Shown piece after piece: positions 1-6,193 of a DNA stretch of 8,105 nt. Below the pieces are notes generated by a model. It was not told where the DNA came from. It did not search any database and worked only from the letters and a program-made list of their open reading frames with translations. The stretch comes from Bacteroidia bacterium (lineage in GTDB: Bacteria; Bacteroidota; Bacteroidia; Bacteroidales; Prolixibacteraceae), in NCBI GenBank assembly GCA_025358395.1, contig JANYJT010000203.1, positions 1 through 8,105 of the forward strand. The letters are read 5' to 3'. Both the position numbers and the translations under genes were made by a program. The stretch's first letter is position 1, and every line of letters starts with the position of its first letter.

Positions 1-321
1 GCGTTGGAAAAACTGACCATCCAACCCCACCATATTCTTGTGGATGGAAACAGGTTCAAAACCTACAGAAGCATCCCGCATACCTGCTTTGTGAAAGGCG
101 ATGGCAGGTATATGTCAATCGCTGCCGCATCCATCCTGGCCAAGACCTACCGGGATGATTACATGCTCCGGATTCATGCCGATTATCCTGAATATGGATG
201 GGACCGAAACAAAGGCTATCCCACCGAAAAACACAGGGAGGCGATAGCCAGATATGGAATCACGGAGCACCACCGGAAAACATTTAGGCTGACAAATGAT
301 CAGCTTTCTCTGGATTTATAG
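1..321 (+). CDS. rnhB: Ribonuclease HII, C-terminal half (5' end outside window)
   Basis: Ribonuclease HII is a cytoplasmic enzyme that cuts the RNA strand of RNA-DNA hybrids and removes single misincorporated ribonucleotides from DNA. The frame is open from base 1 (Ala-Leu-Glu...), so this is the end of a longer gene; the family is about 200 residues and 106 are visible. Recognisable conserved blocks are LVDGN (a catalytic Asp, residue 15 of the visible part), [20 protein letters not shown] followed by Asp (residues 32-52, ending in the last catalytic Asp), [20 protein letters not shown] (residues 61-80), and an HHRKTF block near the end. The N-terminal DE catalytic pair lies outside the window. 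A TTG at base 4 could be misread as a start, but homology continues across it. No break or odd residue is seen. Identification is by family motifs and is firm. Confidence 0.95.
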   Translation, partial: ALEKLTIQPHHILVDGNRFKTYRSIPHTCFVKGDGRYMSIAAASILAKTYRDDYMLRIHADYPEYGWDRNKGYPTEKHREAIARYGITEHHRKTFRLTNDQLSLDL

Positions 322-395
322 TTACCCCCTCTTTATGCCCCTCTTGACAAGAAAAATTCAGTATTTTAAAAATATTTAACATTAGAGGGGGCAAC
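321..395 (+). terminator. Hairpin after rnhB, possible terminator
   Basis: GTTACCCCCTCT (321-332), starting on the last base of the rnhB stop, pairs with AGAGGGGGCAAC (384-395) over 12 positions with one A/C mismatch. The loop is 51 bases and AT-rich. A second arm, CCCCTCT near 339-345, could compete for the same 3' arm. The 3' arm is followed by CTTTC, not a clear T-run, so intrinsic termination is possible but not certain. Confidence 0.35.
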
Positions 396-911
396 CTTTC
401 CTATTCTTTCGGCATTAATAAGTAAATCCTGATCTGCAAACTTTGGTGCCAATCTGCAGGACTCGCTTTATTACTTAACCTTTATGCCATGACAATCATA
501 ACAAACTTCTGGTTAAAAGTCTAATTAAACTTATATGAGAGGCCGCACCTGATCTGTTCCTCCAATTGCATACTAAAAACTTGCCAGGTCTATCTGCTCA
601 CAAGTGTGGTCAAAAGTTGGGCTGATCCATCTTTCAGGAGCAGATCTTCTTGGGTAATTCAAAATCATTAGGTATGCAAGTTGCGAAATTAATGAATTCA
701 TAAATAGACGATTATTGCATTTAGACGAGTCCGTAAAAGCAACCATTCTGTGGCCATTGTCATCTAAAGTATAAATTACTCAACGCTCAGGCCCAACCTA
801 AAATTATATAGTTCCCTTAAGATTTCTATTCTATTTAACAAATCAATAATGCTCTTCAAAGAGTAATTCCAAAATCAATAAAACAAGCATATTCGATAAA
901 CACAAACACGG
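322..911. other. 590-base intergenic region without a convincing gene
   Basis: No reading frame of useful length or recognisable protein remnant is seen on either strand, and no tRNA or rRNA. It contains the hairpin at 321-395, a 9-base direct repeat CCTGATCTG (428-436 and 548-556), ATCTGCA twice (432-438 and 452-458), and an 11-position dyad GATCTGTTCCT (551-561) with AGGAGCAGATC (636-646), perfect apart from one G-U pair. The stretch before the lipoprotein gene is AT-rich and presumably carries its promoter, but no exact TAnnTTTG box was found. Confidence 0.6.
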
Positions 912-1361
912 ATGAAAACAAAAAATTTAAAAACAGCCATTCTTCTACTTATCTCTGCCTTTGTTATAGCCGGTTGCAATAAAGAGAAGGAAGAACTATA
1001 CGAATTTGATGGGTATATTGTTGGCTTTGACCCTTGTTCGGTCATCCATCATTACCGCATTGGGTATGTAATGATATCCTCTGACTTAAAAGATACCCTT
1101 TTGACTTATAGCCTGTCTGACTCAAAATATAAGATGCCTACATCAGTATTTGGGAATTCAGCAGATACTCTCTATAAAATTCCAGAGTCTTACATCAATA
1201 ATGGATGGGGTGGCTATTATTTTCAAGCCACGTCTCGTTATGAATTTAAAATCATTGGGAAATACCGATACGCAAAAAGTGATGAAATCAGTTTCCAAAT
1301 ATGTTCTGATTTCTTTCCTCCAAATTACAAACGGGTCATTGTAACATCAGCTTCAAAATGA
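912..1361 (+). CDS. Small lipoprotein of unknown function
   Basis: This is a 149-residue protein with a classical lipoprotein signal: basic N-terminus MKTKNLK, hydrophobic stretch AILLLISAFVIA, and lipobox IAGC with Cys22 as the predicted lipidated residue. The mature protein would be anchored in a membrane facing the periplasm or the cell surface. The residues after the Cys (NKEKEE) are charged, as in surface-exposed Bacteroidota lipoproteins; that is inference. The rest is about 125 residues, probably beta-rich, with Cys42 and Cys131 that could pair. I recognise no enzymatic motif; it resembles small uncharacterised Bacteroidota lipoproteins. ATG 912 is the natural start because the signal peptide begins there; an A-rich leader without a Shine-Dalgarno sequence precedes it. 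The protease gene follows on the same strand 182 bases later, so shared transcription is possible but not shown. Confidence 0.85.
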   Translation: MKTKNLKTAILLLISAFVIAGCNKEKEELYEFDGYIVGFDPCSVIHHYRIGYVMISSDLKDTLLTYSLSDSKYKMPTSVFGNSADTLYKIPESYINNGWGGYYFQATSRYEFKIIGKYRYAKSDEISFQICSDFFPPNYKRVIVTSASK

Positions 1362-1543
1362 ATTTTTCGAAAATGGCATCAATCATACCTCTCCAATGAC
1401 AACAGTTCTTGCATCTAGGTTTATACGGTTCTCTTACACATGCAATTCTGATTATTATTTGCATGGGGTCTGAACATTCTTAATATTATAAACGTATGTC
1501 TCCCAAGAGACAGTTTCATAAAACCAACTTAAACTATAAAACA

Positions 1544-4051
1544 ATGAAAAACAAGTATTTAATTATAGCTATTGCTATCTCCTTAGTGATTATTATGCTA
1601 AGCTTTGTCCAATCGAGCACCCCTAAGTTTTATTATGCCTATAAAGAAAAAATCCATCTTACTGAACTCGATAATAAGCTCATCGTAAGGTTCAAGCAAA
1701 ACTTGAAAGCAGACAGGACGAAAATGTCGCTAAATATGGAATTTGCGAATAAACCAATTGAATGGCAAGATGATAGCACCTGTGTAATTTCTCTTGAGGT
1801 TGGTGAAAAGGAATCAGTAAAAGCCAAGATTCTAAATCAGGAAGATGTAAAAACTTGCAATCCTGTTTATAGCCTCAATTCTGGATTTGAAATGGGTATA
1901 ACAGATGAGATCATGGTTTGTTTCAATGAAAATGTCTCCCACAGCCAGATTGATGAACTTCAAAAGAAATTTGGAACTAAAATAGTAAAGACAAATGAAA
2001 TTTATCAATTGATAAAAGTGCCAAGGGGGATGGATGCTCTACAAATTGCAAATATGTATCAGGAAAGCGGTTTGACCCGTTTCAGTCATCCAAATTTCTA
2101 TTTTAAAATTAAAGAATGCCAGATGGTGCCAAACGATCCCTATTTTGCAAATCAATTTTATCTCAACAACGCTGGGCAGGTATTCACAGATGGGCATTCG
2201 GGAACAATCGATGCTGATATTGACGCCCCAGAAACATGGAGCATTACCACTGGAAATAGCAACATTATTGTTGCAGTCTTGGATGACGGGGTAACTTCAG
2301 ATCATCCCGATTTGCCAAATACCCGTCAGGTAAGGTTAAATGGGAGTAATTTTGCTGATGGCGATGTCAATAATCCTTCTCCAGCGGGGAATGCAAACCA
2401 TGGAAACGCATGTGCAGGTATAATAGGGGCAACCCAAAATAATAGTGAAGGTGTTTCAGGAATTGCCCCAAATTGTAAAATAATGCCGATTAGAATAAAT
2501 AATGCCGATGATTCCGGAATCACTGCTTCTAAGCTAACTGATGCTATAAATTTTGCTAGAATTAATGGTGCCCAAATAATTTCTAATAGCTGGGGAGTAG
2601 GAGATCAAAACCCAAATTCAGTGCCTGCCATAAAAGACGCAATTATTGCTGCAACAACACAAGGCAGAAACGGACTTGGTTGTATTGTAGTTTTTGCTGC
2701 AGGAAATGATGGCTATGTAACCTTTCCAGCTAATGTTGATGTACCGGGAGTTTTGACAGTTGGAGCCTCCGACCGAAATGATTTAAGAGCAATTTACAGT
2801 CCATTAGGTAATCCTTCAAGTCACAATAACCAACTAATTGATTTGGTGGCTCCTTCGCATCGTGCATACTCTTCACAAATTTCGACTGAAACTAAGGAAG
2901 TATGGTCGATTGATACTCCTGGGGATGCAGGGTATAACTCTGTTCATAGCGTTGATACACCAGGTGGAACTTTACCTCTTGTTGGTTCAATTCTACCAAA
3001 TTCGGGTGTAAACTATTTGGCCTATACCGGACGCTTTGGTGGAACATCTGCCGCAGCGCCGCAAGTTGCCGGAGTTGCTGCTTTAATCTTATCAGTTAAT
3101 CCAAATCTGACCCAACAACAAGTATTTGATATGCTAACAACAAATACCGATAGGGTTGGAGGATATACCTACACGAATGGACGTAGCAATGAATTAGGCT
3201 TTGGCAGGTTAAACGCCCGCAGGGCCGTTACCCAGGCAATAACTTCTCTTTCAGGCCCGATTTCTATCTGCCCTTCCGGTTCTTCCTTCACAGTAAATAA
3301 TCTTCCATCTGGGGATAACGTATCCTGGACTTGCAGTACAAATATTACATTTGATAACCAAACCGGTAACCCCAAAGTATTTACGGCTAATGGTTCCGGT
3401 TCGGGTTGGATTCAACCAATTATCATTTCAAATTGTGGCCAGATTGTACTGCCCCGAAAAGATGTATGGATTGTTCCTCCGACAAATTACATTACTTTTA
3501 CAGCATATAATTCAAATGGGGTCTTAGCGCCACAAGCAGGCGGTACCTGGCTATTGTGCCCCAATACCAATTACCATATATACCTAAACAACAGCAGTCC
3601 GGTACAGCTCTCGAACTACGTCTGGACTACCCCATCGGGCTGGACGCAAAACTATACTTACCAGAATATGGTTTCGGTCAATACCAATGCTTCTCCCGGT
3701 GGCCAGGTGCAGGTAAGCGCGTTCGTGAATGATTGTAACAATAATTACAACATTGTAACCACTTATTTTGGCACATACACATCGTGCAGTGGCTATCGCA
3801 TGATTCTTATGCCCAACCCGGCAATCGATCAGACTACCATCGTATTGGGCAATAGTGAAAAGACATTTGATGCGAACGTCCAGTGGGATATGGAAGTTTA
3901 TGACCAGATGCAAAACCTCAAGGAAAAGAAATTAAAATTAAAAGGAAGTCAAATGCAATTGAATACGACCAATTTAAAGGACGGGGTTTACATTGTACGA
4001 GTGAAAATTGAAAATGAGGTTGTTAGTGAAAAACTTGTGGTCAAGCATTGA
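1544..4051 (+). CDS. Secreted subtilisin-like serine protease (S8) with T9SS sorting domain
   Basis: The product is an 835-residue secreted endopeptidase. ATG 1544 is preferred over the in-frame ATG at 1496 because it opens directly on a signal peptide (MKNKYLIIAIAISLVIIMLS); the 16 extra residues would be hydrophilic. Residues about 35-190 look like an N-terminal propeptide. The S8 domain spans about 195-560 with an intact catalytic triad: Asp247 in AVLDDGV, His286 in NHGNACAGI, Ser502 in GGTSAAAPQVAG. The oxyanion Asn388 lies in VVFAAGNDG. Residues about 570-744 are beta-rich PKD/Ig-like segments with Cys and Trp-Thr motifs typical of Bacteroidota exoproteins. The last 80 or so residues (from MILMPNPAIDQTTI, through LKDGVYIVRV, to the final Lys-His) are a type A T9SS sorting domain, so the protein is expected to cross the outer membrane by the Por system and be released or anchored there. 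The substrate is unknown. The IS element begins 20 bases after its stop. Confidence 0.95.
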   Translation: MKNKYLIIAIAISLVIIMLSFVQSSTPKFYYAYKEKIHLTELDNKLIVRFKQNLKADRTKMSLNMEFANKPIEWQDDSTCVISLEVGEKESVKAKILNQEDVKTCNPVYSLNSGFEMGITDEIMVCFNENVSHSQIDELQKKFGTKIVKTNEIYQLIKVPRGMDALQIANMYQESGLTRFSHPNFYFKIKECQMVPNDPYFANQFYLNNAGQVFTDGHSGTIDADIDAPETWSITTGNSNIIVAVLDDGVTSDHPDLPNTRQVRLNGSNFADGDVNNPSPAGNANHGNACAGIIGATQNNSEGVSGIAPNCKIMPIRINNADDSGITASKLTDAINFARINGAQIISNSWGVGDQNPNSVPAIKDAIIAATTQGRNGLGCIVVFAAGNDGYVTFPANVDVPGVLTVGASDRNDLRAIYSPLGNPSSHNNQLIDLVAPSHRAYSSQISTETKEVWSIDTPGDAGYNSVHSVDTPGGTLPLVGSILPNSGVNYLAYTGRFGGTSAAAPQVAGVAALILSVNPNLTQQQVFDMLTTNTDRVGGYTYTNGRSNELGFGRLNARRAVTQAITSLSGPISICPSGSSFTVNNLPSGDNVSWTCSTNITFDNQTGNPKVFTANGSGSGWIQPIIISNCGQIVLPRKDVWIVPPTNYITFTAYNSNGVLAPQAGGTWLLCPNTNYHIYLNNSSPVQLSNYVWTTPSGWTQNYTYQNMVSVNTNASPGGQVQVSAFVNDCNNNYNIVTTYFGTYTSCSGYRMILMPNPAIDQTTIVLGNSEKTFDANVQWDMEVYDQMQNLKEKKLKLKGSQMQLNTTNLKDGVYIVRVKIENEVVSEKLVVKH

Positions 4052-4070
4052 TGAGTCCCTATGTTTGTAA

Positions 4071-4075
4071 TCTGA
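4071..4075. repeat. TCTGA, proposed left-end core of the IS
   Basis: TCTGA occurs here and again at 5570-5574. IS110-family insertion leaves a short core sequence at both ends instead of a classical target duplication. If these copies are the cores, the element runs from about 4072 to 5570 (1,499 bases), and the empty site would read GTAAT-CTGA-ATTAAG. Five bases alone are weak; the symmetric subterminal repeat supports the choice. Confidence 0.4.
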
Positions 4076-4100
4076 CAATTGGCAAAAGAAGCATAAGCCA

Positions 4101-4106
4101 GAAGAG
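4101..4106. repeat. Subterminal inverted repeat, left copy
   Basis: GAAGAG here is the reverse complement of CTCTTC at 5536-5541. Each lies 29 bases in from the proposed IS end. Comparing 21 bases around each copy (left strand against the reverse complement of the right) gives 12 identities, including C-TAA upstream of the core hexamer. This resembles subterminal inverted repeats of IS1111-type elements but is short. Confidence 0.35.
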
Positions 4107-4109
4107 TAT

Positions 4110-4117
4110 TATATTTG
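4110..4117 (+). promoter_or_regulatory. Bacteroidota -7 box for the transposase
   Basis: TATATTTG matches the Bacteroidota -7 consensus TAnnTTTG exactly and lies 33 bases before the transposase ATG, placing transcription start about 25-30 bases upstream of it. No clear TTTG -33 box sits at the right distance, so the promoter would be weak or would need outside help. The TTG inside this box is the false start of a longer reading frame. Confidence 0.4.
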
Positions 4118-4150
4118 ATTTTCGAATTAAACAATAAAACTCAACGACTT

Positions 4151-5233
4151 ATGCAAACACAAAGAACGGATTTAAATTTTAAAGGTCAAAATTTTTATGT
4201 AGGTATTGATGTTCATTTGAAGAGTTGGACTGTATCAATTTTAACAGAGACATTGCCTCATAAGACATTTACTCAGCCGGCTAATGCCGAGACGCTGTAT
4301 AACTATTTGGATCGAAATTTCCCTGGAGGAACCTATCATTCTGTTTACGAGGCTGGTTTCTCTGGATTTAAGGCTCATTATAGTTTAAAAGGAATGGGAA
4401 TAGAAAATATAATTGTCAATCCGGCAGATGTTCCAACTTCACAGAAGGAGCAATTGCAAAAGGATGATCCAGTTGATAGCAGAAAACTTGCACGTTCATT
4501 GAGAGGCGGCGAATTATGTCCTATATACGTTCCTGATCCTTCAACAATGGAAGATCGGTCTTTGGTTAGAATGCGATCCACATTGATCAAGGATTTGTGC
4601 AGAAACAAGAATCGGATAAAATCTTTTCTGTACTTCTATGGGGTAGCTTATCCGCCGGAATTTGAGAAGTCAGGCACTCATTGGTCCAAACGATTTATGA
4701 AATGGCTCAACGAAGCTGTTGTCACGGAATATGAATCCGGCACACAGGCTTTTAAAATTTTGATAAAGGAAGCAGAACAGCACAGGGCACACCTTCTGGA
4801 AGTAACACGCAAGGTGCGATTATTGGCTCGCAGTGAGAAGTATTCAAAAAACACAGCACTGTTGATGACTATACCAGGTATTGGATTAATAACTGCCATT
4901 ACTGTTATGACCGAGATAGAAACGATAGAGCGGTTTAATGATACGGATCATTTTGCCGGATTCGTAGGTTTGGTTCCCACTCGTCATTCTTCCGGGGAGA
5001 AGAAAAACGATGGGGAGATGACTTTTAGAGGTCAGGACACGTTAAAAAGTGCCTTGATAGAGAGTTCTTGGATGGCAGCCCGATTTGATCCAGCCCTATT
5101 GAAGAGTTATCATACTTATATAATGAGAATGGAGCCCAACCAGGCTATTACCAGGATTGCAAGAAAGGTATTGAATAGAATGTATTATGTGCTTAAAAAT
5201 AAAAGGGAATATGTTTCTGGAGTTATTAAATGA
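4151..5233 (+). CDS. IS110-family DEDD transposase
   Basis: This 360-residue transposase carries out excision, circle formation and insertion of its element. In the IS110 family it acts with an element-encoded guide RNA that pairs with donor and target DNA. The N-terminal RuvC-like DEDD domain (about 14-160) shows Asp20 in VGIDVH, Glu67 in VYEAGFSG, and Asp106 and Asp109 in KDDPVDSRKLA. A helical linker spans about 180-235. The C-terminal transposase_20 domain (about 236-325) has TIPGIGLITAI (240-250), FAGFVGLVP (268-276) and RHSSG. By family knowledge the Ser before that Gly (Ser281) is the likely nucleophile of the Tnp domain. All expected catalytic residues are present and there is no frameshift, so it should be functional. 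ATG 4151 is chosen over TTG 4115 because the latter lies in the promoter box and adds no family sequence. The gene is followed by a 337-base structured noncoding end. Confidence 0.95.
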   Translation: MQTQRTDLNFKGQNFYVGIDVHLKSWTVSILTETLPHKTFTQPANAETLYNYLDRNFPGGTYHSVYEAGFSGFKAHYSLKGMGIENIIVNPADVPTSQKEQLQKDDPVDSRKLARSLRGGELCPIYVPDPSTMEDRSLVRMRSTLIKDLCRNKNRIKSFLYFYGVAYPPEFEKSGTHWSKRFMKWLNEAVVTEYESGTQAFKILIKEAEQHRAHLLEVTRKVRLLARSEKYSKNTALLMTIPGIGLITAITVMTEIETIERFNDTDHFAGFVGLVPTRHSSGEKKNDGEMTFRGQDTLKSALIESSWMAARFDPALLKSYHTYIMRMEPNQAITRIARKVLNRMYYVLKNKREYVSGVIK

Positions 5234-5250
5234 ATCCTTAAAAACAATCG

Positions 5251-5550
5251 ATAAATCAAAGTGACCGCTACCATCTTCTTGCAGCATTAGTCTGCTTAAT
5301 GAGAATGCGGCACTTTACTTATAGAAACTGAAAAGGGAAATGTAGCATTAATTTGTCTACTGATAGAAGTTTGTTTTTATAGGAAATTAATGATCATTGG
5401 CTAAGACAACTATCTTTGGGTTTTCTTAGCCATAAAGGATGCCGGCAAAAGAAAAGGAAGACTTGAGAGCCTCCCCTTTGCCGTGTATCCGTAAAGAGTA
5501 TTGCTGTCAGGTTGCTCCCCGTGTAGGCCCGATTCCTCTTCGTCTTTACG
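5251..5550 (+). ncRNA. Candidate IS guide RNA region (bridge RNA / seekRNA)
   Basis: The stretch downstream of the transposase is dense in stems. A: AAAGTG-a-CCGC (5258-5268) with GCGG-CACTTT (5307-5316), 10 pairs and one bulge, extendable by ATAA/TTAT (5251-5254/5319-5322), with an inner hairpin GCAG/CTGC (5281-5284/5292-5295). B: AAACT/AGTTT (5325-5329/5368-5372) with inner GTAG/CTAC (5342-5345/5357-5360). C: TGGCTAAGA/TCTTAGCCA (5398-5406/5424-5432), 9 perfect pairs. D: GGAT then CGGCAAA (5437-5449) with TTTGCCG then ATCC (5477-5490). E: CGTAAAGA/TCTTTACG (5490-5497/5543-5550), 8 perfect pairs around a 45-base loop. IS1111-type elements encode their guide RNA in this position, and guide RNAs present guides in internal loops of such stems. 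Possible starts on the plus strand are a TAnnTTTC box at 5210-5217 and an exact TAnnTTTG box at 5411-5418. Strand, ends and guides are inference; the mature RNA may cover only part of this span. Confidence 0.45.
5536..5541. repeat. Subterminal inverted repeat, right copy
   Basis: CTCTTC pairs with GAAGAG at 4101-4106 and lies at the mirror-image offset (29 bases) from the proposed right end at 5570. It falls inside the loop of stem E, so the same bases may serve both as a transposase site in DNA and as part of the RNA. Confidence 0.35.
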
Positions 5551-5556
5551 AGAGAC

Positions 5557-5564
5557 AAAGGTAA
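5557..5564 (-). promoter_or_regulatory. TAnnTTTG box reading leftward inside the IS right end
   Basis: On the minus strand this reads TACCTTTG, an exact -7 consensus. It would start a transcript near 5550 running leftward through stems E, D and C, that is, antisense to the proposed guide RNA. No good TTTG -33 box is seen. An 8-base degenerate match can easily be chance. Confidence 0.2.
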
Positions 5565-5569
5565 TAGGC

Positions 5570-5574
5570 TCTGA
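5570..5574. repeat. TCTGA, proposed right-end core of the IS
   Basis: This is the second copy of the pentamer at 4071-4075. In a circular intermediate the joined ends would read AATAGGCT followed by CTGACAATT, the sequence a donor guide would have to recognise. Confidence 0.4.
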
Positions 5575-5607
5575 ATTAAGATTATGAAAAATAAAAAATA
5601 AAGTTTC

Positions 5608-6111
5608 TTAAAAAATAGTACTCCGAAAAATTGGATTACAACATAGAAGATGATGGGCTGCTTCGGCGAGCATTTGGTTCCATTGTTTTATATCCCCACG
5701 AATGACCAGCCTTTTATTGTCTTCGTCAAGCTGGTTAAAATAGTCTGCTACCTCTTGTCGTCTGGTTTGAATGGCGAAATAGGTTTGACCCAAAGCAATG
5801 ACCTCTTTGCGCGGGTCGCCATTTTGCACAATCAGGTAACAGGCATAACGCGTAAGCCTGAAATCAACTATTGGTTTTGAAGTAGCGCCTGCCACTACGA
5901 TTTTGCTGACCTCAGCAAAATGGGTAATTACTTCATAACCACTATTTTTACAGGCCAACTTTGCCCTGTCAAGTACTTTTTCAAAATTGCGCCATTGGAC
6001 ATATTCAAGCACGTTGGCGAGTTCTCGGGCATTCCAGAATTCCATGCCATCGTCAGAAAGGTGCTTTATGGCTTCGAACGGCTCATATTCAAATGCTTTT
6101 AAGTCGCTCAT
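5608..6111 (-). pseudogene. dinD: DinD homologue, 3'-truncated
   Basis: DinD is a DNA-damage-inducible protein; the E. coli protein (about 275 residues) acts on RecA filaments. The 167-residue frame starts at ATG 6111 and matches DinD through its first 150 or so residues. Blocks include FEAIKHLSDDGMEFWNAREL (12-31, the start of the BRO-N-like domain), RAKLACKNSGYEVITHF (49-65), LTRYACYLIVQNGDP (86-100) and GQTYFAIQTRRQEVADYF (108-125), then KQWNQMLAEAAH. Homology stops near residue 153 (about base 5652), where DinD would continue with a Gln-Ala-Gly-type segment. Instead there are 14 unrelated residues and a stop. About 120 C-terminal residues are missing and no remnant was found in the other minus-strand frames I read. 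The break lies about 80 bases beyond the proposed IS end, so the IS itself did not cut the gene. A LexA-type operator is not evident in the short upstream gap. It is probably non-functional, though a truncated protein could be made. Confidence 0.8.
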
Positions 6112-6154
6112 CGGATCAAAATTTGAGAGTATTCAAAAAACTGTGACACGAAAT

Positions 6155-6193
6155 GCAAAAACCGCAAAGAATTCAGGACTTTGCGGTCTTTGC
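6155..6193 (-). terminator. Intrinsic terminator of the efflux operon
   Basis: ACCGCAAAG (6161-6169) pairs perfectly with CTTTGCGGT (6179-6187) around a 9-base loop. The stem extends past one mismatch with GCAAA/TTTGC (6155-6159/6189-6193), giving 14 pairs. On the minus strand the core stem is followed by TTTTT. It lies just after the TolC-like stop and just before dinD, so it would end efflux-operon transcription and insulate dinD. There is no T-run on the plus strand. Confidence 0.75.

Larger units (their letters stand above)
4072..5570 (+). mobile_element. IS110-family (IS1111-like layout) insertion sequence
   Basis: The element consists of a DEDD transposase gene with 79 bases of noncoding DNA on its left and 337 on its right. 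It is about 1.5 kb, normal for the family. It has no terminal inverted repeats, as expected for IS110 elements. The ends are inferred from the TCTGA pair and from a subterminal inverted repeat: GAAGAG at 4101-4106 lies 29 bases in from the left end, and its complement CTCTTC at 5536-5541 lies 29 bases in from the right end, with scattered extra matches around each. Subterminal inverted repeats and a long 3' noncoding end are known marks of the IS1111 subgroup. It landed 20 bases after the protease stop codon, between convergent genes. The transposase is intact, so the element may be active. The family assignment is firm; the exact boundaries are not. Confidence 0.6.

Noticed and set aside
1496..1543. 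Upstream ATG for the protease
   Set aside because: It would put 16 hydrophilic residues before a well-formed signal peptide; ATG 1544 starts exactly on it.
3584..3913. 109-residue minus-strand frame within the protease gene
   Set aside because: It lies wholly inside a well-supported coding region, with no start context or family resemblance; a shadow frame.
4115..4150. TTG start giving a 12-residue longer transposase
   Set aside because: The TTG is part of the TATATTTG promoter box and the extension does not match the family N-terminus; ATG 4151 fits.
4078..5401. ATTGGC pair (4078-4083 and 5396-5401) as alternative IS ends
   Set aside because: It would leave stems C-E outside the element and lose the symmetric GAAGAG/CTCTTC repeat; kept only as the alternative to test.
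5500..5545. Minus-strand GAGGAATCGGGCCTACACGG resembles the GAGGAAAGTCCGGGC-type core of RNase P RNA
   Set aside because: Only this short patch is similar; the later conserved RNase P segments (ACAGAA region, matching 3' core) are absent and the stems differ.
5584..5610. A/T-rich tract right of the IS as an intrinsic terminator
   Set aside because: There is no stable GC stem next to it; low-complexity A-runs alone do not make a terminator.
5393..5660. Long minus-strand frame without a Met start crossing the IS right end
   Set aside because: It has no start codon and no recognisable protein motif, crosses the proposed IS boundary, and overlaps the RNA stems.
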